A DNA stretch of 64,000 nucleotides from Roseococcus microcysteis (GCF_014764365.1 NZ_CP061718.1:4046501-4110500); one strand, 5' to 3'; positions 30,486 to 41,684 are shown, numbered from the stretch's first letter. The notes: generated from the sequence alone by a model not told the origin. Program-made: numbers and translations.

Positions 30486-32014
30486 GCCCCGAAGGGCGCG
30501 TCACCGTCGCGCGCCACCTCATGCACCAGGTCAATCTCCCAGGAGAGATAGGCGTGCATGGCCTCCTCGATGCCGCTGTTGCGGTCATAGGGGCGGAGGT
30601 ACCAGTCCACACAGGCCTCGTCCGGCGGGTTCTGCCGGTCGGTGGCGAGGGGCAGGCCGGCGGCGCGCCAGGCGGCGACCCCGCCTTCCAGCACCCGGGC
30701 GCCCAAAGTCTCCGCCGCCGCCAGATGCGCCAGCAGCGGGTCGGGTGCGGTGATGACGACCGGCCCCGTGATCTCCGGCAGCCGCCCGCGCACCGCCCAG
30801 ACGCTGCCCGGGATATGCCCGGCCCGGAAATCGATGGACCGCGCGAGGTCCACCACCGTCACCCCCGTCTCCTTCGCCAGCGCCTCCGGCGTCACGACGG
30901 GCGCCGAGGGCGTGTGCGTCAGCGAGGGCACCCAGGGCCCCGTCTCCAGCGCGCCCGAGAGCGGGTCGGTGACGACGAACACCTCCCACCCCCCCATCAA
31001 CCGCAGCCAGGAGGCGCTCATCCGCGCGCGCACCGTGTCGTTGTCGGCCAGGATGACGCGCGCGCCCCGCACCGCGATCCATTGGTCGGTGGCCTGCACC
31101 AGCTGCCCGCCGGGCGCGTGGCGGAAGCCCGGAATGTGCCCGGCCGCGTATTCATCGAGTGCCCGCACATCCAGCGCATAGGTGGTGCGGCCAGCCTCGG
31201 CGCGCATGGCCTCGGCCTCGGCGCGGGTGCATTCGCGCACCCCTGTCCGGGCCGCGAAGGCCGTGGCGCGCTCCAGGGCCAGGGCGGCGGTGGCGGGCGT
31301 GCCGGGCGGGTAGCTCGCGCTCTGCCCGCGCGCGACCTGCAGCCCGGCCAGCTCCCACCCCATGGTGCCGTTGCGAAGTGCGACGACCTTGTTGGGCACG
31401 CCCGCCTGGCGCAGGCTCTCCGCGCCCATGATGCTGCGGGTGCGTCCCGCGCAATTCACCACGATGGTCGTCTCGGGGTTCGGCACCAGATCCGCGATGC
31501 GATAGGCCAGCTCACCGCCCGGCACGTTCACCCCGCCCGGAATGCTCATCCGCTGGAACTCGTCCATCGGCCGGCTGTCGAGGATGACGAGATCCGTCCC
31601 CGCCTTCACCAGCGCGTCCAGCTCCTTCGCATCCAGGCTTTCGGTGCCGTAGTGGTGCTCCACCCATTCGCCGAAGGCCTTGGAGGGCACATGCACGCCC
31701 GTGAAGACCACATAGCCCGCCGCCTCCCAGGCCGGGGTGCCGCCTTGCAGCACATGGACATCGGTCGCGCCGATGCCCTCCAGGAAGGCCGCGAGCTTCT
31801 CCGCATGACCCTCGCCGCCATCCACGCAGACCACCGTCGCGTCCAGCCGCGGCAGCAGCGCCCGTGCCCGGATCTCCCGCTTGGAGAGCGGGCAGGGGAC
31901 GGCCCAGAACAAATGGCCATGGCCGAACTCGCCCTCCTCGCGCGCGTCGAGGATGGCCAGTTCGCGCCCCGCGCCGATCCACGCCTTCAGCGTGGCCGCA
32001 TCCACCACTTGCAT
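30479..32014 (-). CDS. Multidomain rhodanese-related sulfurtransferase
   Basis: 511 residues containing four rhodanese-like repeats (roughly 1-100, 125-225, 260-355, 365-460), each with a DxR/EF...GHIPG-type CH2A segment. Only the second keeps a catalytic cysteine, near residue 188 in VVNCAGRTRS. The equivalent loops of the others read VDGGEG, ADNDTV and APDPLL. Its ATG shares one base with the stop of the cysteine dioxygenase gene (TGATG), so the two are translationally coupled. Cysteine dioxygenase plus rhodanese is a recurrent pairing for cysteine sulfur oxidation. Cytoplasmic, no signal peptide. Confidence 0.88.
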   Translation of the reverse strand: MQVVDAATLKAWIGAGRELAILDAREEGEFGHGHLFWAVPCPLSKREIRARALLPRLDATVVCVDGGEGHAEKLAAFLEGIGATDVHVLQGGTPAWEAAGYVVFTGVHVPSKAFGEWVEHHYGTESLDAKELDALVKAGTDLVILDSRPMDEFQRMSIPGGVNVPGGELAYRIADLVPNPETTIVVNCAGRTRSIMGAESLRQAGVPNKVVALRNGTMGWELAGLQVARGQSASYPPGTPATAALALERATAFAARTGVRECTRAEAEAMRAEAGRTTYALDVRALDEYAAGHIPGFRHAPGGQLVQATDQWIAVRGARVILADNDTVRARMSASWLRLMGGWEVFVVTDPLSGALETGPWVPSLTHTPSAPVVTPEALAKETGVTVVDLARSIDFRAGHIPGSVWAVRGRLPEITGPVVITAPDPLLAHLAAAETLGARVLEGGVAAWRAAGLPLATDRQNPPDEACVDWYLRPYDRNSGIEEAMHAYLSWEIDLVHEVARDGDAPFGAW

Positions 32015-32628
32015 CAGCGGTCGGTGCCGGCGGTCGGCTTCATGAAGCTCTTGTTGTAGAAGCTGACCTCGCCGGTCTTGTCGTCGAAGGCGCGGCGGCC
32101 CTCCAGCTTTTCCAGCGCCAGCCCATACATGTGCAGGTGGCGCGTCGGCCGCTCGCCGGTGGTGTGGATGGAATGGATGTCCTCGGGCATCAGCGCGATG
32201 CCGCGGCCGGGCTCCACCATGATCTCCTCGCGCACGCGCATCTCGCAGCGCGCGGGGTCGGAGCCGTCATCCACGCGGTCATAGACCTTGTTCAGCTCCT
32301 GCCCGTCCACGGCGACGACCACGGCCCAGGTGGTGTGGTCATGCGGCTTGGTGGAATTGCCGGGGTTCAGCGCGTTCAGGTAGAGGGCGAAGCGGTTGTT
32401 GTCCTCCTCGCGCAGCAGATAGCGGTTGCTGCCCTTCTCGCCATTGGGCGGGGGCGGGAATTCGCTGGAGGGAAACAGGTGTTCCTGGGCGGCCAGTTGC
32501 AGCAGCTCGGCCTTGATGGCCTCCAGCGCCTCGCGCGTGACGCCCATGCGGGTTTCGATCTCGCGCACGCGGCCGACGGCGGCGGCGACGGCGGCGGTGC
32601 GGGCCGCCTTGACGTCCATGGTGTTCAT
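32014..32628 (-). CDS. Cysteine dioxygenase family (cupin) protein
   Basis: 204 residues from the ATG at 32628, preceded by AGGAGG. The cupin core shows HDHTTWAVVVAVDGQELNKVYDR with the metal-binding His-x-His, and the third ligand His lies in IHSIHTTGERPTRHLHMYG. This matches bacterial cysteine dioxygenase / 3-mercaptopropionate dioxygenase-like proteins, Fe(II) enzymes that oxidise a thiol to a sulfinate. Whether the substrate is cysteine or a related thiol cannot be settled. It is the first gene of the dioxygenase-rhodanese-comF operon and is divergent from the methyltransferase. Confidence 0.86.
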   Translation of the reverse strand: MNTMDVKAARTAAVAAAVGRVREIETRMGVTREALEAIKAELLQLAAQEHLFPSSEFPPPPNGEKGSNRYLLREEDNNRFALYLNALNPGNSTKPHDHTTWAVVVAVDGQELNKVYDRVDDGSDPARCEMRVREEIMVEPGRGIALMPEDIHSIHTTGERPTRHLHMYGLALEKLEGRRAFDDKTGEVSFYNKSFMKPTAGTDR

Positions 32629-32695
32629 GGCTCGGTTCCTCCTCGATGCGGCCCCGATGCTACCCCCGCTTGCGCCGGGGCGCCACGGGCCGCAC

Positions 32696-33574
32696 ATGAA
32701 CTCGGTGGAAGCCGCACCCGAGATCTTCGACCGCACCCTGCTCGCCCGCCGCCGCGCCCGCGCGGCCCCGCGCGTGCACGAGGTGGCGCCCATCCTCGAC
32801 GCCGCCGCCGAGATCCTGCTCGACCGCCTCGACGACACCACGCGCCGCTTCACCCGCGCGCTGGACCTGGGCGGGCGCGGCGCCGTGGCACCGCTTCTGG
32901 CCGCGCGCGGCATTCCCTTCGTGGTGTCCATGGACCTCGCCGCGCCCATGGCGGCCCGCGCGGGTGGCATGCCCATCGCCGCCGATGAGGAATGGCTCCC
33001 CTTCGCACCGCACAGCTTCGACCTGATCGTGGCCAGCCTCAGCCTGCACATGGTCAATGACCTCCCGGGCGCCCTGGTCCAGCTGCGCCAGGCCCTGGCG
33101 CCCGACGGGCTGTTCCTGGCCAGCCTGCCCGGCCTCGGCACGCTGCAGCCCCTCCGCGAAGCCCTCGCCGCCGCCGAGAGCGAAACCCGTGGCGGCATTT
33201 CGCCCCGCGTCTCGCCCTTTCCTGAACTGCGGGACCTGGCTTCCCTTCTGCAACGCGCGGGCTTCGCCCTGCCGGTGGCGGACCAGGACCGGCTTTCGCT
33301 GGAATGGCGCCACCCCATGGCCCTGGTGGCCGACCTGCGGGCGGCCGGCGAAACCAACGCCATCCGCGCCCGTGACCCCCGCACGCCACCGCGCGCCCTC
33401 TTCCCCCAGGCCTTCGCCACCCTGCCGCTGCGCCACGACGCCCCCATCCTGGTGATGACCGGCTGGGCGCCGCACGAGAGCCAGCAGAAACCCGCCCGCC
33501 CCGGCAGCGCCACCACCCGCCTGGCCGACGCCCTGGGCACCACGGAACACAAGGCGGGCGACCGGGCGGGGTAG
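32696..33574 (+). CDS. SAM-dependent methyltransferase-fold protein, BioC/NDUFAF5-like
   Basis: 292 residues from the ATG at 32696 (an in-frame ATG at 32657 is possible). IFDRTLLARRRARAAP near the N-terminus followed by RALDLGGRGAVAPLLAARG (motif I), LPFAPHSFDLIVASLSLHMVNDLPGALVQLRQALAPDGLFLASLPG (motifs II-IV) matches the alphaproteobacterial homologues of the mitochondrial complex I factor NDUFAF5, often labelled BioC-like. Motif I is LGGRG rather than LGCGTG. A role in complex I assembly is inferred by homology only. Confidence 0.82.
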   Translation: MNSVEAAPEIFDRTLLARRRARAAPRVHEVAPILDAAAEILLDRLDDTTRRFTRALDLGGRGAVAPLLAARGIPFVVSMDLAAPMAARAGGMPIAADEEWLPFAPHSFDLIVASLSLHMVNDLPGALVQLRQALAPDGLFLASLPGLGTLQPLREALAAAESETRGGISPRVSPFPELRDLASLLQRAGFALPVADQDRLSLEWRHPMALVADLRAAGETNAIRARDPRTPPRALFPQAFATLPLRHDAPILVMTGWAPHESQQKPARPGSATTRLADALGTTEHKAGDRAG

Positions 33575-33601
33575 GGGGCGCTCGGCGCCGCCGGGGAGGG
33601 C

Positions 33602-33789
33602 GCCGCCCTCCCCAGACCCCTCCCGCCGGGGGCCTTGGCCCTCGGAACCCGTCTCATGGCCATTTGCAGGGAGGGGCATGGTGCGTCCGTGACCACAGGC
33701 GCGCCTGTGACGCCCCTCCCTGCAAATGGCCATCACAGATGGGGTCAGGGGCCCATGGCCCCTGGCGGGGGTGGTCTGGCGGGGGCGGC
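33602..33789. repeat. Large imperfect inverted repeat with a perfect 22-bp core
   Basis: The gap between the methyltransferase and yqeY genes is almost entirely one foldback. The core arms 33656-33677 and 33712-33733 (beginning ATGGCCATTTGCAGGG on the left) are perfectly complementary over 22 bp. The loop contains a further 16-bp perfect palindrome, CACAGGCGCGCCTGTG, at 33694-33709. The complementarity continues imperfectly outward to about 33602 and 33789. It looks like a mobile or MITE-like intergenic repeat, and it would also serve as a strong barrier between convergent transcripts. There is no T tract. Confidence 0.7.
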
Positions 33790-33818
33790 AGCCCCTGCCA
33801 GCGGGCCCAGGCGCGCCC

Positions 33819-34271
33819 TTACCCGCCCAGTGCCGCCTTCACCAGCGGGCCGGCCTTGGCCATGTCCAGGCTGGCGGCGTGTTTGGCTTTCAGGGCGGCC
33901 ATGACCTTGCCCATCTCCTTGATGGAGGCGGCGCCCGTTTCGGCCACGGCCTGCTGGACGGCGGCGGCCATGGCGGCCTCGTCCATCTGCTGGGGGAGGA
34001 AGGATTCGATGACGCTGATCTCGGCCTCTTCCTTTTCGGCGAGTTCCGGCCGGTTGCCCTGGCGGTAGAGTTCCACGGATTCGCGACGCGACTTCGCCAT
34101 GCCCCGCAGCATGGCGATGATGGCGGCGTCATCCACCGGCGGGCCGGGGCGGGCGGCGATGTCCGTGTCCTTGAGCTTGGCCGTGATCATGCGGAGCGCC
34201 GCGGTGCGCGGCGCGTCCTTGGCGAGCATGGAGGTCTTGAGTTCGGCGGTGAATCGGTCGCGCAGGCTCAT
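33819..34271 (-). CDS. GatB/YqeY domain-containing protein
   Basis: 150 residues from the ATG at 34271, preceded by AGGAAG. MSLRDRFTAELKTSMLAKDAPRTAALRMITAKLKD, ESFLPQQMDEAAMAAAV and the C-terminal MGKVMAALKAKHAASLDMAKAGPLVKAAL are the YqeY family pattern, related to the tail domain of the amidotransferase subunit GatB. Function is not established; a tRNA-binding role is suspected. It is divergent from carA, a common arrangement in Alphaproteobacteria, so the 86-bp interval with the palindrome at 34327-34345 could affect both genes. Confidence 0.9.
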   Translation of the reverse strand: MSLRDRFTAELKTSMLAKDAPRTAALRMITAKLKDTDIAARPGPPVDDAAIIAMLRGMAKSRRESVELYRQGNRPELAEKEEAEISVIESFLPQQMDEAAMAAAVQQAVAETGAASIKEMGKVMAALKAKHAASLDMAKAGPLVKAALGG

Positions 34272-34321
34272 GGCGGGCTTCCTATGCGTGGAGGGTTTTT
34301 CCCAGGGCGTGTGATCTCGCC

Positions 34322-34350
34322 TTGAAGTGGGAAGTGATTTCCCACATAGT
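34322..34350 (+). promoter_or_regulatory. Candidate carA promoter with a palindromic operator in its spacer
   Basis: TTGAAG at 34322-34327 and CATAGT at 34345-34350 are separated by 17 bp. The spacer is occupied by a perfect inverted repeat, GTGGGAA (34327-34333) / TTCCCAC (34339-34345), with a 5-nt centre. Transcription would start near 34357, essentially at the ATG at 34358, predicting a leaderless message. A protein bound to the repeat would block RNA polymerase. Confidence 0.5.
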
Positions 34351-34357
34351 CTAGCCC

Positions 34358-34570
34358 ATGCGCAGTGTGGAAGACATCCTCGCCCTCATGGGTGGGGCCG
34401 AAGCGGCCGCCGTAACCTGTCAGGTGGGCACCGAGGCCATCCGGAAATGGCGACAGGCCCGCGCCATCCCGGCCCGCCACTGGGCCGCGGTGATGCAGGC
34501 CACCGGCCTTCCGCTGGACGCCCTGCCTGGGGCACCCTCCTCCACGCCGCGCCCAACCAAGGAAACGCCG
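34358..34570 (+). other. HTH-like domain fused in frame upstream of CarA
   Basis: 71 codons with GC3-rich, clearly coding usage. The sequence [36 protein letters not shown] and [18 protein letters not shown] has the pattern of Cro/YdaS-type DNA-binding domains: a helix, a recognition helix with KWRxxxxIP, then HW...ATGL. It is followed by a Pro/Ser/Thr-rich linker ([15 protein letters not shown]) reaching the CarA start. With the palindrome 12 bp upstream, autogenous control of carA is a natural inference. Not a domain of ordinary CarA proteins. Confidence 0.7.
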
Positions 34571-35731
34571 ATGACCGAGACCGCCCCCGAAGGTGCCACC
34601 GCCGCGCTCGTGCTGGACGATGGCAGCGTCTTCTGGGGCCGCGGCTTCGGCGCCCATGGCACCGCGGTGGCCGAGATCTGCTTCAACACCGGCATGACGG
34701 GCTACCAGGAGACGCTGACCGACCCCTCCTACGCCGCGCAGATCATCGCCTTCACCTTCCCGCATATCGGCAATGTCGGCACCAACCCCGAGGACATGGA
34801 GGCGGCCAACCCCGCCTGCCGCGGCCTGGTGGTGAAGCAGGATCTGACCGAGCCCGCCAATTATCGCGCGACGGCGCATCTGCAGGACTGGCTGAAGCGC
34901 CACAACATTCCCGGCATCGCGGGCGTGGACACGCGGGCGCTGACCATCCGCATCCGCGATGGCGGCGCGCCCAATGGCGTGCTGGCCTATCCGGCCGATG
35001 GCCGCTTCGACATCGCGGCGCTGACGGCCCAGGCGAAGTCCTGGCCCGGCCTGGAGGGGATGGACCTCGCCAAGGATGTCACCGCCCGCCAGGCCTATGC
35101 CTGGGACGAGACGCGCTGGTCCTGGGGCACGGGCTTCGGCAAGCAGGAGGCCCCGCGCTTCCGCGTCGTGGCGCTGGACTATGGCGCGAAGCGCAACATC
35201 CTGCGCTGCCTGGCCGATGCCGGCTGCGCCGTGACCGTGCTGCCCGCCACCGCCACCGCCGAGGATATTCTCCGCGAGAAGCCCGACGGCGTGTTCCTCT
35301 CCAACGGCCCCGGCGACCCGGCGGCGACGGGCGAATACGCCGTGCCCGCCATCCGGGCGGTGCTGGAGCAGCGGATTCCCACCTTCGGCATCTGCCTCGG
35401 GCATCAATTGCTGGCGCTGGCCCTGGGCGCGCGCACCTACAAGCTCGATCGCGGGCACCGCGGCGCCAACCAGCCCGTGCAGGACCTCGCCACCGGCCGC
35501 GTCGAGATCACCAGCCAGAATCACGGCTTCGCGGTGGATGCCTCCACCCTGCCTTCCACGGCCAAGGTGACGCATATCAGCCTCTTCGACGGCAGCAATG
35601 AGGGCATCGCGGCCACCGACCGCCCGGCCTTCAGCGTGCAATACCACCCCGAGGCGAGCCCCGGCCCGAGCGACAGCCACTACCTCTTCCACCGCTTCGT
35701 GGCGATGATGGCGGAGGCCAAGGCGGCCTGA
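34358..35731 (+). CDS. carA: Carbamoyl-phosphate synthase small subunit with an in-frame N-terminal HTH segment
   Basis: The glutaminase subunit of carbamoyl-phosphate synthase (arginine and pyrimidine synthesis). The CarA part starts at Met72 (ATG at 34571, AAGGA at 34558-34562) and runs [17 protein letters not shown] to [16 protein letters not shown], with the catalytic Cys in [17 protein letters not shown]. It is 386 residues, normal for the family. The same frame is open, without a stop, from the ATG at 34358. The extra 71 residues form a helix-turn-helix-like domain (separate entry). Translation could begin at either ATG, giving a 457-residue fusion or plain CarA, or both. It leads a long co-directional gene run that includes carB 2.6 kb downstream. 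Confidence 0.93.
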   Translation: MRSVEDILALMGGAEAAAVTCQVGTEAIRKWRQARAIPARHWAAVMQATGLPLDALPGAPSSTPRPTKETPMTETAPEGATAALVLDDGSVFWGRGFGAHGTAVAEICFNTGMTGYQETLTDPSYAAQIIAFTFPHIGNVGTNPEDMEAANPACRGLVVKQDLTEPANYRATAHLQDWLKRHNIPGIAGVDTRALTIRIRDGGAPNGVLAYPADGRFDIAALTAQAKSWPGLEGMDLAKDVTARQAYAWDETRWSWGTGFGKQEAPRFRVVALDYGAKRNILRCLADAGCAVTVLPATATAEDILREKPDGVFLSNGPGDPAATGEYAVPAIRAVLEQRIPTFGICLGHQLLALALGARTYKLDRGHRGANQPVQDLATGRVEITSQNHGFAVDASTLPSTAKVTHISLFDGSNEGIAATDRPAFSVQYHPEASPGPSDSHYLFHRFVAMMAEAKAA

Positions 35732-35754
35732 ACCATCAAAGGGAGGGGTTTGCG

Positions 35755-36513
35755 ATGTTCGACCTGTCAGGGCGCGTGGCCCTCGTCACCGGGGGCAATG
35801 GCGGCATCGGGCTCGGCTTCGCGCGGGGGCTGGCGCGCAATGGCGCCGCCGTGATGGTGGCCGGGCGTGACGCGGCCAAGAACGCGGCGGCCGTCACGGC
35901 GCTGGAGGAACTCGGCGCCACCGCTGCCAGCGTGGAGGTGGACGTCACCGACCCGGACTCGCTGAAGGCCATGGTGGCCCGCTGCGTGGAGGTGCTGGGG
36001 CGCCTCGACATCCTGGTGAACAATGCCGGCACCAATATCCGCCGCCCGCCCGAGCAGGTGACGCTCCAGGACTGGCACACGGTGCTGAACACCAACCTGA
36101 CGAGTGCGATGTTCGCGGCCCAGGCGGCCTATCCGCACATGAAGGCGGGTGGCGTGGGCCGGGTGATCAACAACGGCTCCATGCTCTCCATCTTCGGCAT
36201 GCCGCTGCATGCGGCCTATGCCTCGTCCAAGGGGGCGGTGGTGCAGCTGACGAAGTCCCTCGCCACGGCCTGGGCGAAGGATGGCATCACGGTGAATTGC
36301 GTGCTGCCGGGCTGGATTGACACCGACCTGACGCGCGGCGCCCGCCGCGACATTCCCGGCCTGGACGACAATGTGCGCGCCCGCGCCCCCGCCGGCCGCT
36401 GGGGCACGCCCGAGGATTTCGAGGGGATCGCGGCCTTCTACGCCTCCGACGCCGCCGCCTACATCACCGGCACATCCATCGCGGTGGATGGCGGGTATTC
36501 GATCCAGGGCTGA
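35755..36513 (+). CDS. SDR-family oxidoreductase (gluconate/2-deoxygluconate dehydrogenase-like)
   Basis: 252 residues from the ATG at 35755, with GGGAGGGG upstream. TGGNGGIGLGFARGLARNGAAV is the cofactor site, NNAGTNIRRP near residue 85 the structural motif, and YASSKGAVVQLTKSLA the catalytic YxxxK. ITGTSIAVDGGYSIQG is the typical end. NNAGTNIR with this length is common in sugar-acid dehydrogenases of the gluconate 5-dehydrogenase group, but the substrate is not certain. It follows carA by 23 bp. Confidence 0.87.
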   Translation: MFDLSGRVALVTGGNGGIGLGFARGLARNGAAVMVAGRDAAKNAAAVTALEELGATAASVEVDVTDPDSLKAMVARCVEVLGRLDILVNNAGTNIRRPPEQVTLQDWHTVLNTNLTSAMFAAQAAYPHMKAGGVGRVINNGSMLSIFGMPLHAAYASSKGAVVQLTKSLATAWAKDGITVNCVLPGWIDTDLTRGARRDIPGLDDNVRARAPAGRWGTPEDFEGIAAFYASDAAAYITGTSIAVDGGYSIQG

Positions 36514-36515
36514 TT

Positions 36516-36890
36516 ATGGACCTGCCCGCCTGGATGCGCTTCGAGGAGCTGTCGGCCGCGCATCCGCGCGTGCTCTCGCTGCGCGCCACCGAGCAGTTCC
36601 TGCTGCTGGCCAGCTACAAGCTGTGGCGCGAGGATGTCTCGCCCATTGATGGCGCCGCACTCGACAAGCTCCGCAGCCGCCTCTCGCCACACCCAAGGCG
36701 GGAGCAGAACCTGCAATTCGGCCGCAACGTGCTGGAGACGGCGCTGGAACGCCTCAGCACCGCGGGGCTGATCGAGCTCGGCGAACACGGCCTCACCCCC
36801 GCGCTGCGCGCCGTGGACGAGATCGAACGCGCCATGGGCCAGGGCAAGCGCGACGTGGAGCCGATGCTGCGCCGGCTGCTGGAGGGCTGA
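36516..36890 (+). CDS. Hypothetical protein, possible small winged-helix-like
   Basis: 124 residues starting 2 bp after the SDR stop and ending 4 bp before the lysE-type gene, so clearly in the operon. It is soluble and helical, with MDLPAWMRFEELSAAHPRVLSLRATEQFLLLASYKLWRED and RNVLETALERLSTAGLIELGEHGLTPALRAVDEIERAM. The tail resembles the helix-plus-wing of a small HTH protein, but I recognise no family. Function unknown. Confidence 0.65.
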   Translation: MDLPAWMRFEELSAAHPRVLSLRATEQFLLLASYKLWREDVSPIDGAALDKLRSRLSPHPRREQNLQFGRNVLETALERLSTAGLIELGEHGLTPALRAVDEIERAMGQGKRDVEPMLRRLLEG

Positions 36891-36894
36891 GCGC

Positions 36895-37533
36895 ATGCCC
36901 TCGCTCGACACGCTGCTGGTCTTCGCCGCCCTCTCGCTGGGGCTCGCCATCACGCCGGGGCCGAACATGCTCTACCTCGTCTCGCGCTCGCTCGCGCAGG
37001 GCACGCGGGCGGGGATGGTGTCGCTGATCGGCTGCCAGGCGGGGTCGCTCGCCATCATGCTCTGCGCGGCGGCGGGCATCACGGCCGCGCTGCTGGCCAT
37101 CCCCTATGCCTGGGATGCGCTGCGGCTGGGCGGCGCGGCCTATCTGATGTGGCTCGCCTGGCAATGCGTGCGGCCGGGGGGCGAGCCGCTCTTCGCGCCC
37201 CGCGCCCTGCCGGCCGAGCCCGATGGGCGCCTGTTTGCCGTGGGCTTCGCCACCGCCGCGCTGAACCCCAAGGTGGCGCTGTTCTATGTGGCCGTGCTGC
37301 CGCCCTTCCTCGACCCCGCGCGGGGCGATGTGTTCGTGCAGGCGGCCATATTGGGCGCGGTGCAGATCGGGCTTTGCACGGCCTTCGACGCGGTGCTGGT
37401 GCGGGGTGCGGCGGCCACCGCGCGCTTCCTGGGCAGCAATCCGGGCTGGATGGCGGTGCAACGCTGGCTGCTGGGCGGCGCGCTGGCGCTGATCGCGGTG
37501 AAGCTCGCGCTGACCGATGGGCGGAGCGGCTGA
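36895..37533 (+). CDS. LysE/RhtB family translocator
   Basis: 212 residues with about six hydrophobic segments. The N-terminal LGLAITPGPNMLYLVSRSLAQGTRAGMVSLIGCQAG is the family signature, with LNPKVALFYVAVLPPFLDP in the middle. These proteins export amino acids such as lysine, threonine or homoserine; the solute is unknown here. Being in the carA-carB cluster, arginine-related export is conceivable but speculative. Its stop overlaps the next start (TGATG). Confidence 0.9.
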   Translation: MPSLDTLLVFAALSLGLAITPGPNMLYLVSRSLAQGTRAGMVSLIGCQAGSLAIMLCAAAGITAALLAIPYAWDALRLGGAAYLMWLAWQCVRPGGEPLFAPRALPAEPDGRLFAVGFATAALNPKVALFYVAVLPPFLDPARGDVFVQAAILGAVQIGLCTAFDAVLVRGAAATARFLGSNPGWMAVQRWLLGGALALIAVKLALTDGRSG

Positions 37534-37799
37534 TGGCCGACACGCTGCTGACCCTCTTCGCGCTGGGCGCGCTGCTGGCGGGCACGACGCTGGTGGCGTT
37601 GGTGACCGTGATCGCGCTGGGCGGCTTCATCCGCCGGCGGAGTGCCGCCTTCGGTACCTCCATGCTCATGCTGGGACTGCTGCTGCACGCCATCGGCTTC
37701 GCACCACCGGGCAACCCCTGGCCGGTGGTGATCCTGGTGACCGTGTCGCACGGCATCGCGGCCCTGGTGCTGTGGTGGAAGGGCAGGGTGGCGCGATGA
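37533..37799 (+). CDS. Three-helix mini membrane protein 1 of a coupled trio
   Basis: 88 residues starting within the lysE-type stop (TGATG) and ending in ATGA with the next gene. Three hydrophobic segments (about 4-32, 39-57, 63-82) are predicted. His52 lies in LLLHAIGF and His73 in TVSHGIAAL, both inside membrane segments. No known family is recognised. The shared layout with the next two genes suggests a set of diverged paralogues. Confidence 0.7.
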   Translation: MADTLLTLFALGALLAGTTLVALVTVIALGGFIRRRSAAFGTSMLMLGLLLHAIGFAPPGNPWPVVILVTVSHGIAALVLWWKGRVAR

Positions 37800-38065
37800 A
37801 CGGTTTCCTTCTGGGGCTGATGGCGCTGGGCTATTCGGGCCTGGTGCTGTTCTGGATGGCGCATTCGCTGAAGAAGCTGATGCGCCCCATGCGCGCGGCC
37901 ATCGTCGCCTTCGCCCTCTCCTGCACGGTCCACAGCGTGACCCTGCTGATGCTGGAGCCCGAGCACGTCTCCACCGCCCTGGCGCTCTGGGGCGTGCCGC
38001 ATCTGCTGCTGCTGCCGGCCCTGCTGTGGTCGGCCTGGAAACAGGAAAAGGGGGGGCAAGCGTGA
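37796..38065 (+). CDS. Three-helix mini membrane protein 2 of a coupled trio
   Basis: 89 residues, ATGA overlap with gene 1 and GTGA overlap with gene 3. Hydrophobic segments lie at about 4-25, 33-52 and 58-80. His46 ([11 protein letters not shown]), His57 and His69 ([13 protein letters not shown]) align by position with His46, His58 and His69 of the following protein. Function unknown. Confidence 0.7.
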   Translation: MNGFLLGLMALGYSGLVLFWMAHSLKKLMRPMRAAIVAFALSCTVHSVTLLMLEPEHVSTALALWGVPHLLLLPALLWSAWKQEKGGQA

Positions 38066-38322
38066 CCCAGATTCTCATTATCCTGCAGGGGCTGCTCTAC
38101 ACGGGGCTGGTCGTGACCATGCTCTCGCGCGTCACGCAGCGGCGCTGGCCCGGCGCGCCGGGCATCCTGGCGGCGGCCGCGGCGTCGCTCGCCCTTCACC
38201 TGCTTCTGACATTGCTCATCCCCGCGCCCTGGCACGTCACCTGGTGGGTGTTCGTGATCCCGGGCCACATCCTCACCCCCGCGCTGCTGGTCTTCCTCGC
38301 GCGGCGCAACACAGGCGGCTGA
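38062..38322 (+). CDS. Three-helix mini membrane protein 3 of a coupled trio
   Basis: 86 residues from a GTG at 38062 that overlaps the stop of gene 2. Hydrophobic segments lie at about 3-22, 33-54 and 58-80. His46 ([10 protein letters not shown]), His58 and His69 ([13 protein letters not shown]) match gene 2 in spacing. carB begins 2 bp after the stop. Function unknown. Confidence 0.68.
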   Translation: MTQILIILQGLLYTGLVVTMLSRVTQRRWPGAPGILAAAAASLALHLLLTLLIPAPWHVTWWVFVIPGHILTPALLVFLARRNTGG

Positions 38323-38324
38323 TC

Positions 38325-41582
<3,258 letters not shown>

Positions 41583-41684
41583 CCTCACGGGTGGGGGCGA
41601 TCAGGCACCCACCCTCCCCCCTTCGTCGCCGCATTGTGCAACGGGTTTGCCGGCGAGAAGGGCATCTTTGAAGGAAGACTGCCC

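Noticed and set aside
33635-33904. Possible small protein across the foldback repeat
   Set aside because: Its sequence is dictated by the inverted repeat (the same peptide-like words appear on both strands), and codon usage is unlike the neighbours.
36793-37461. Open frame antisense to the LysE-type gene
   Set aside because: No motifs. The sense frame has the LysE signature and membrane segments.
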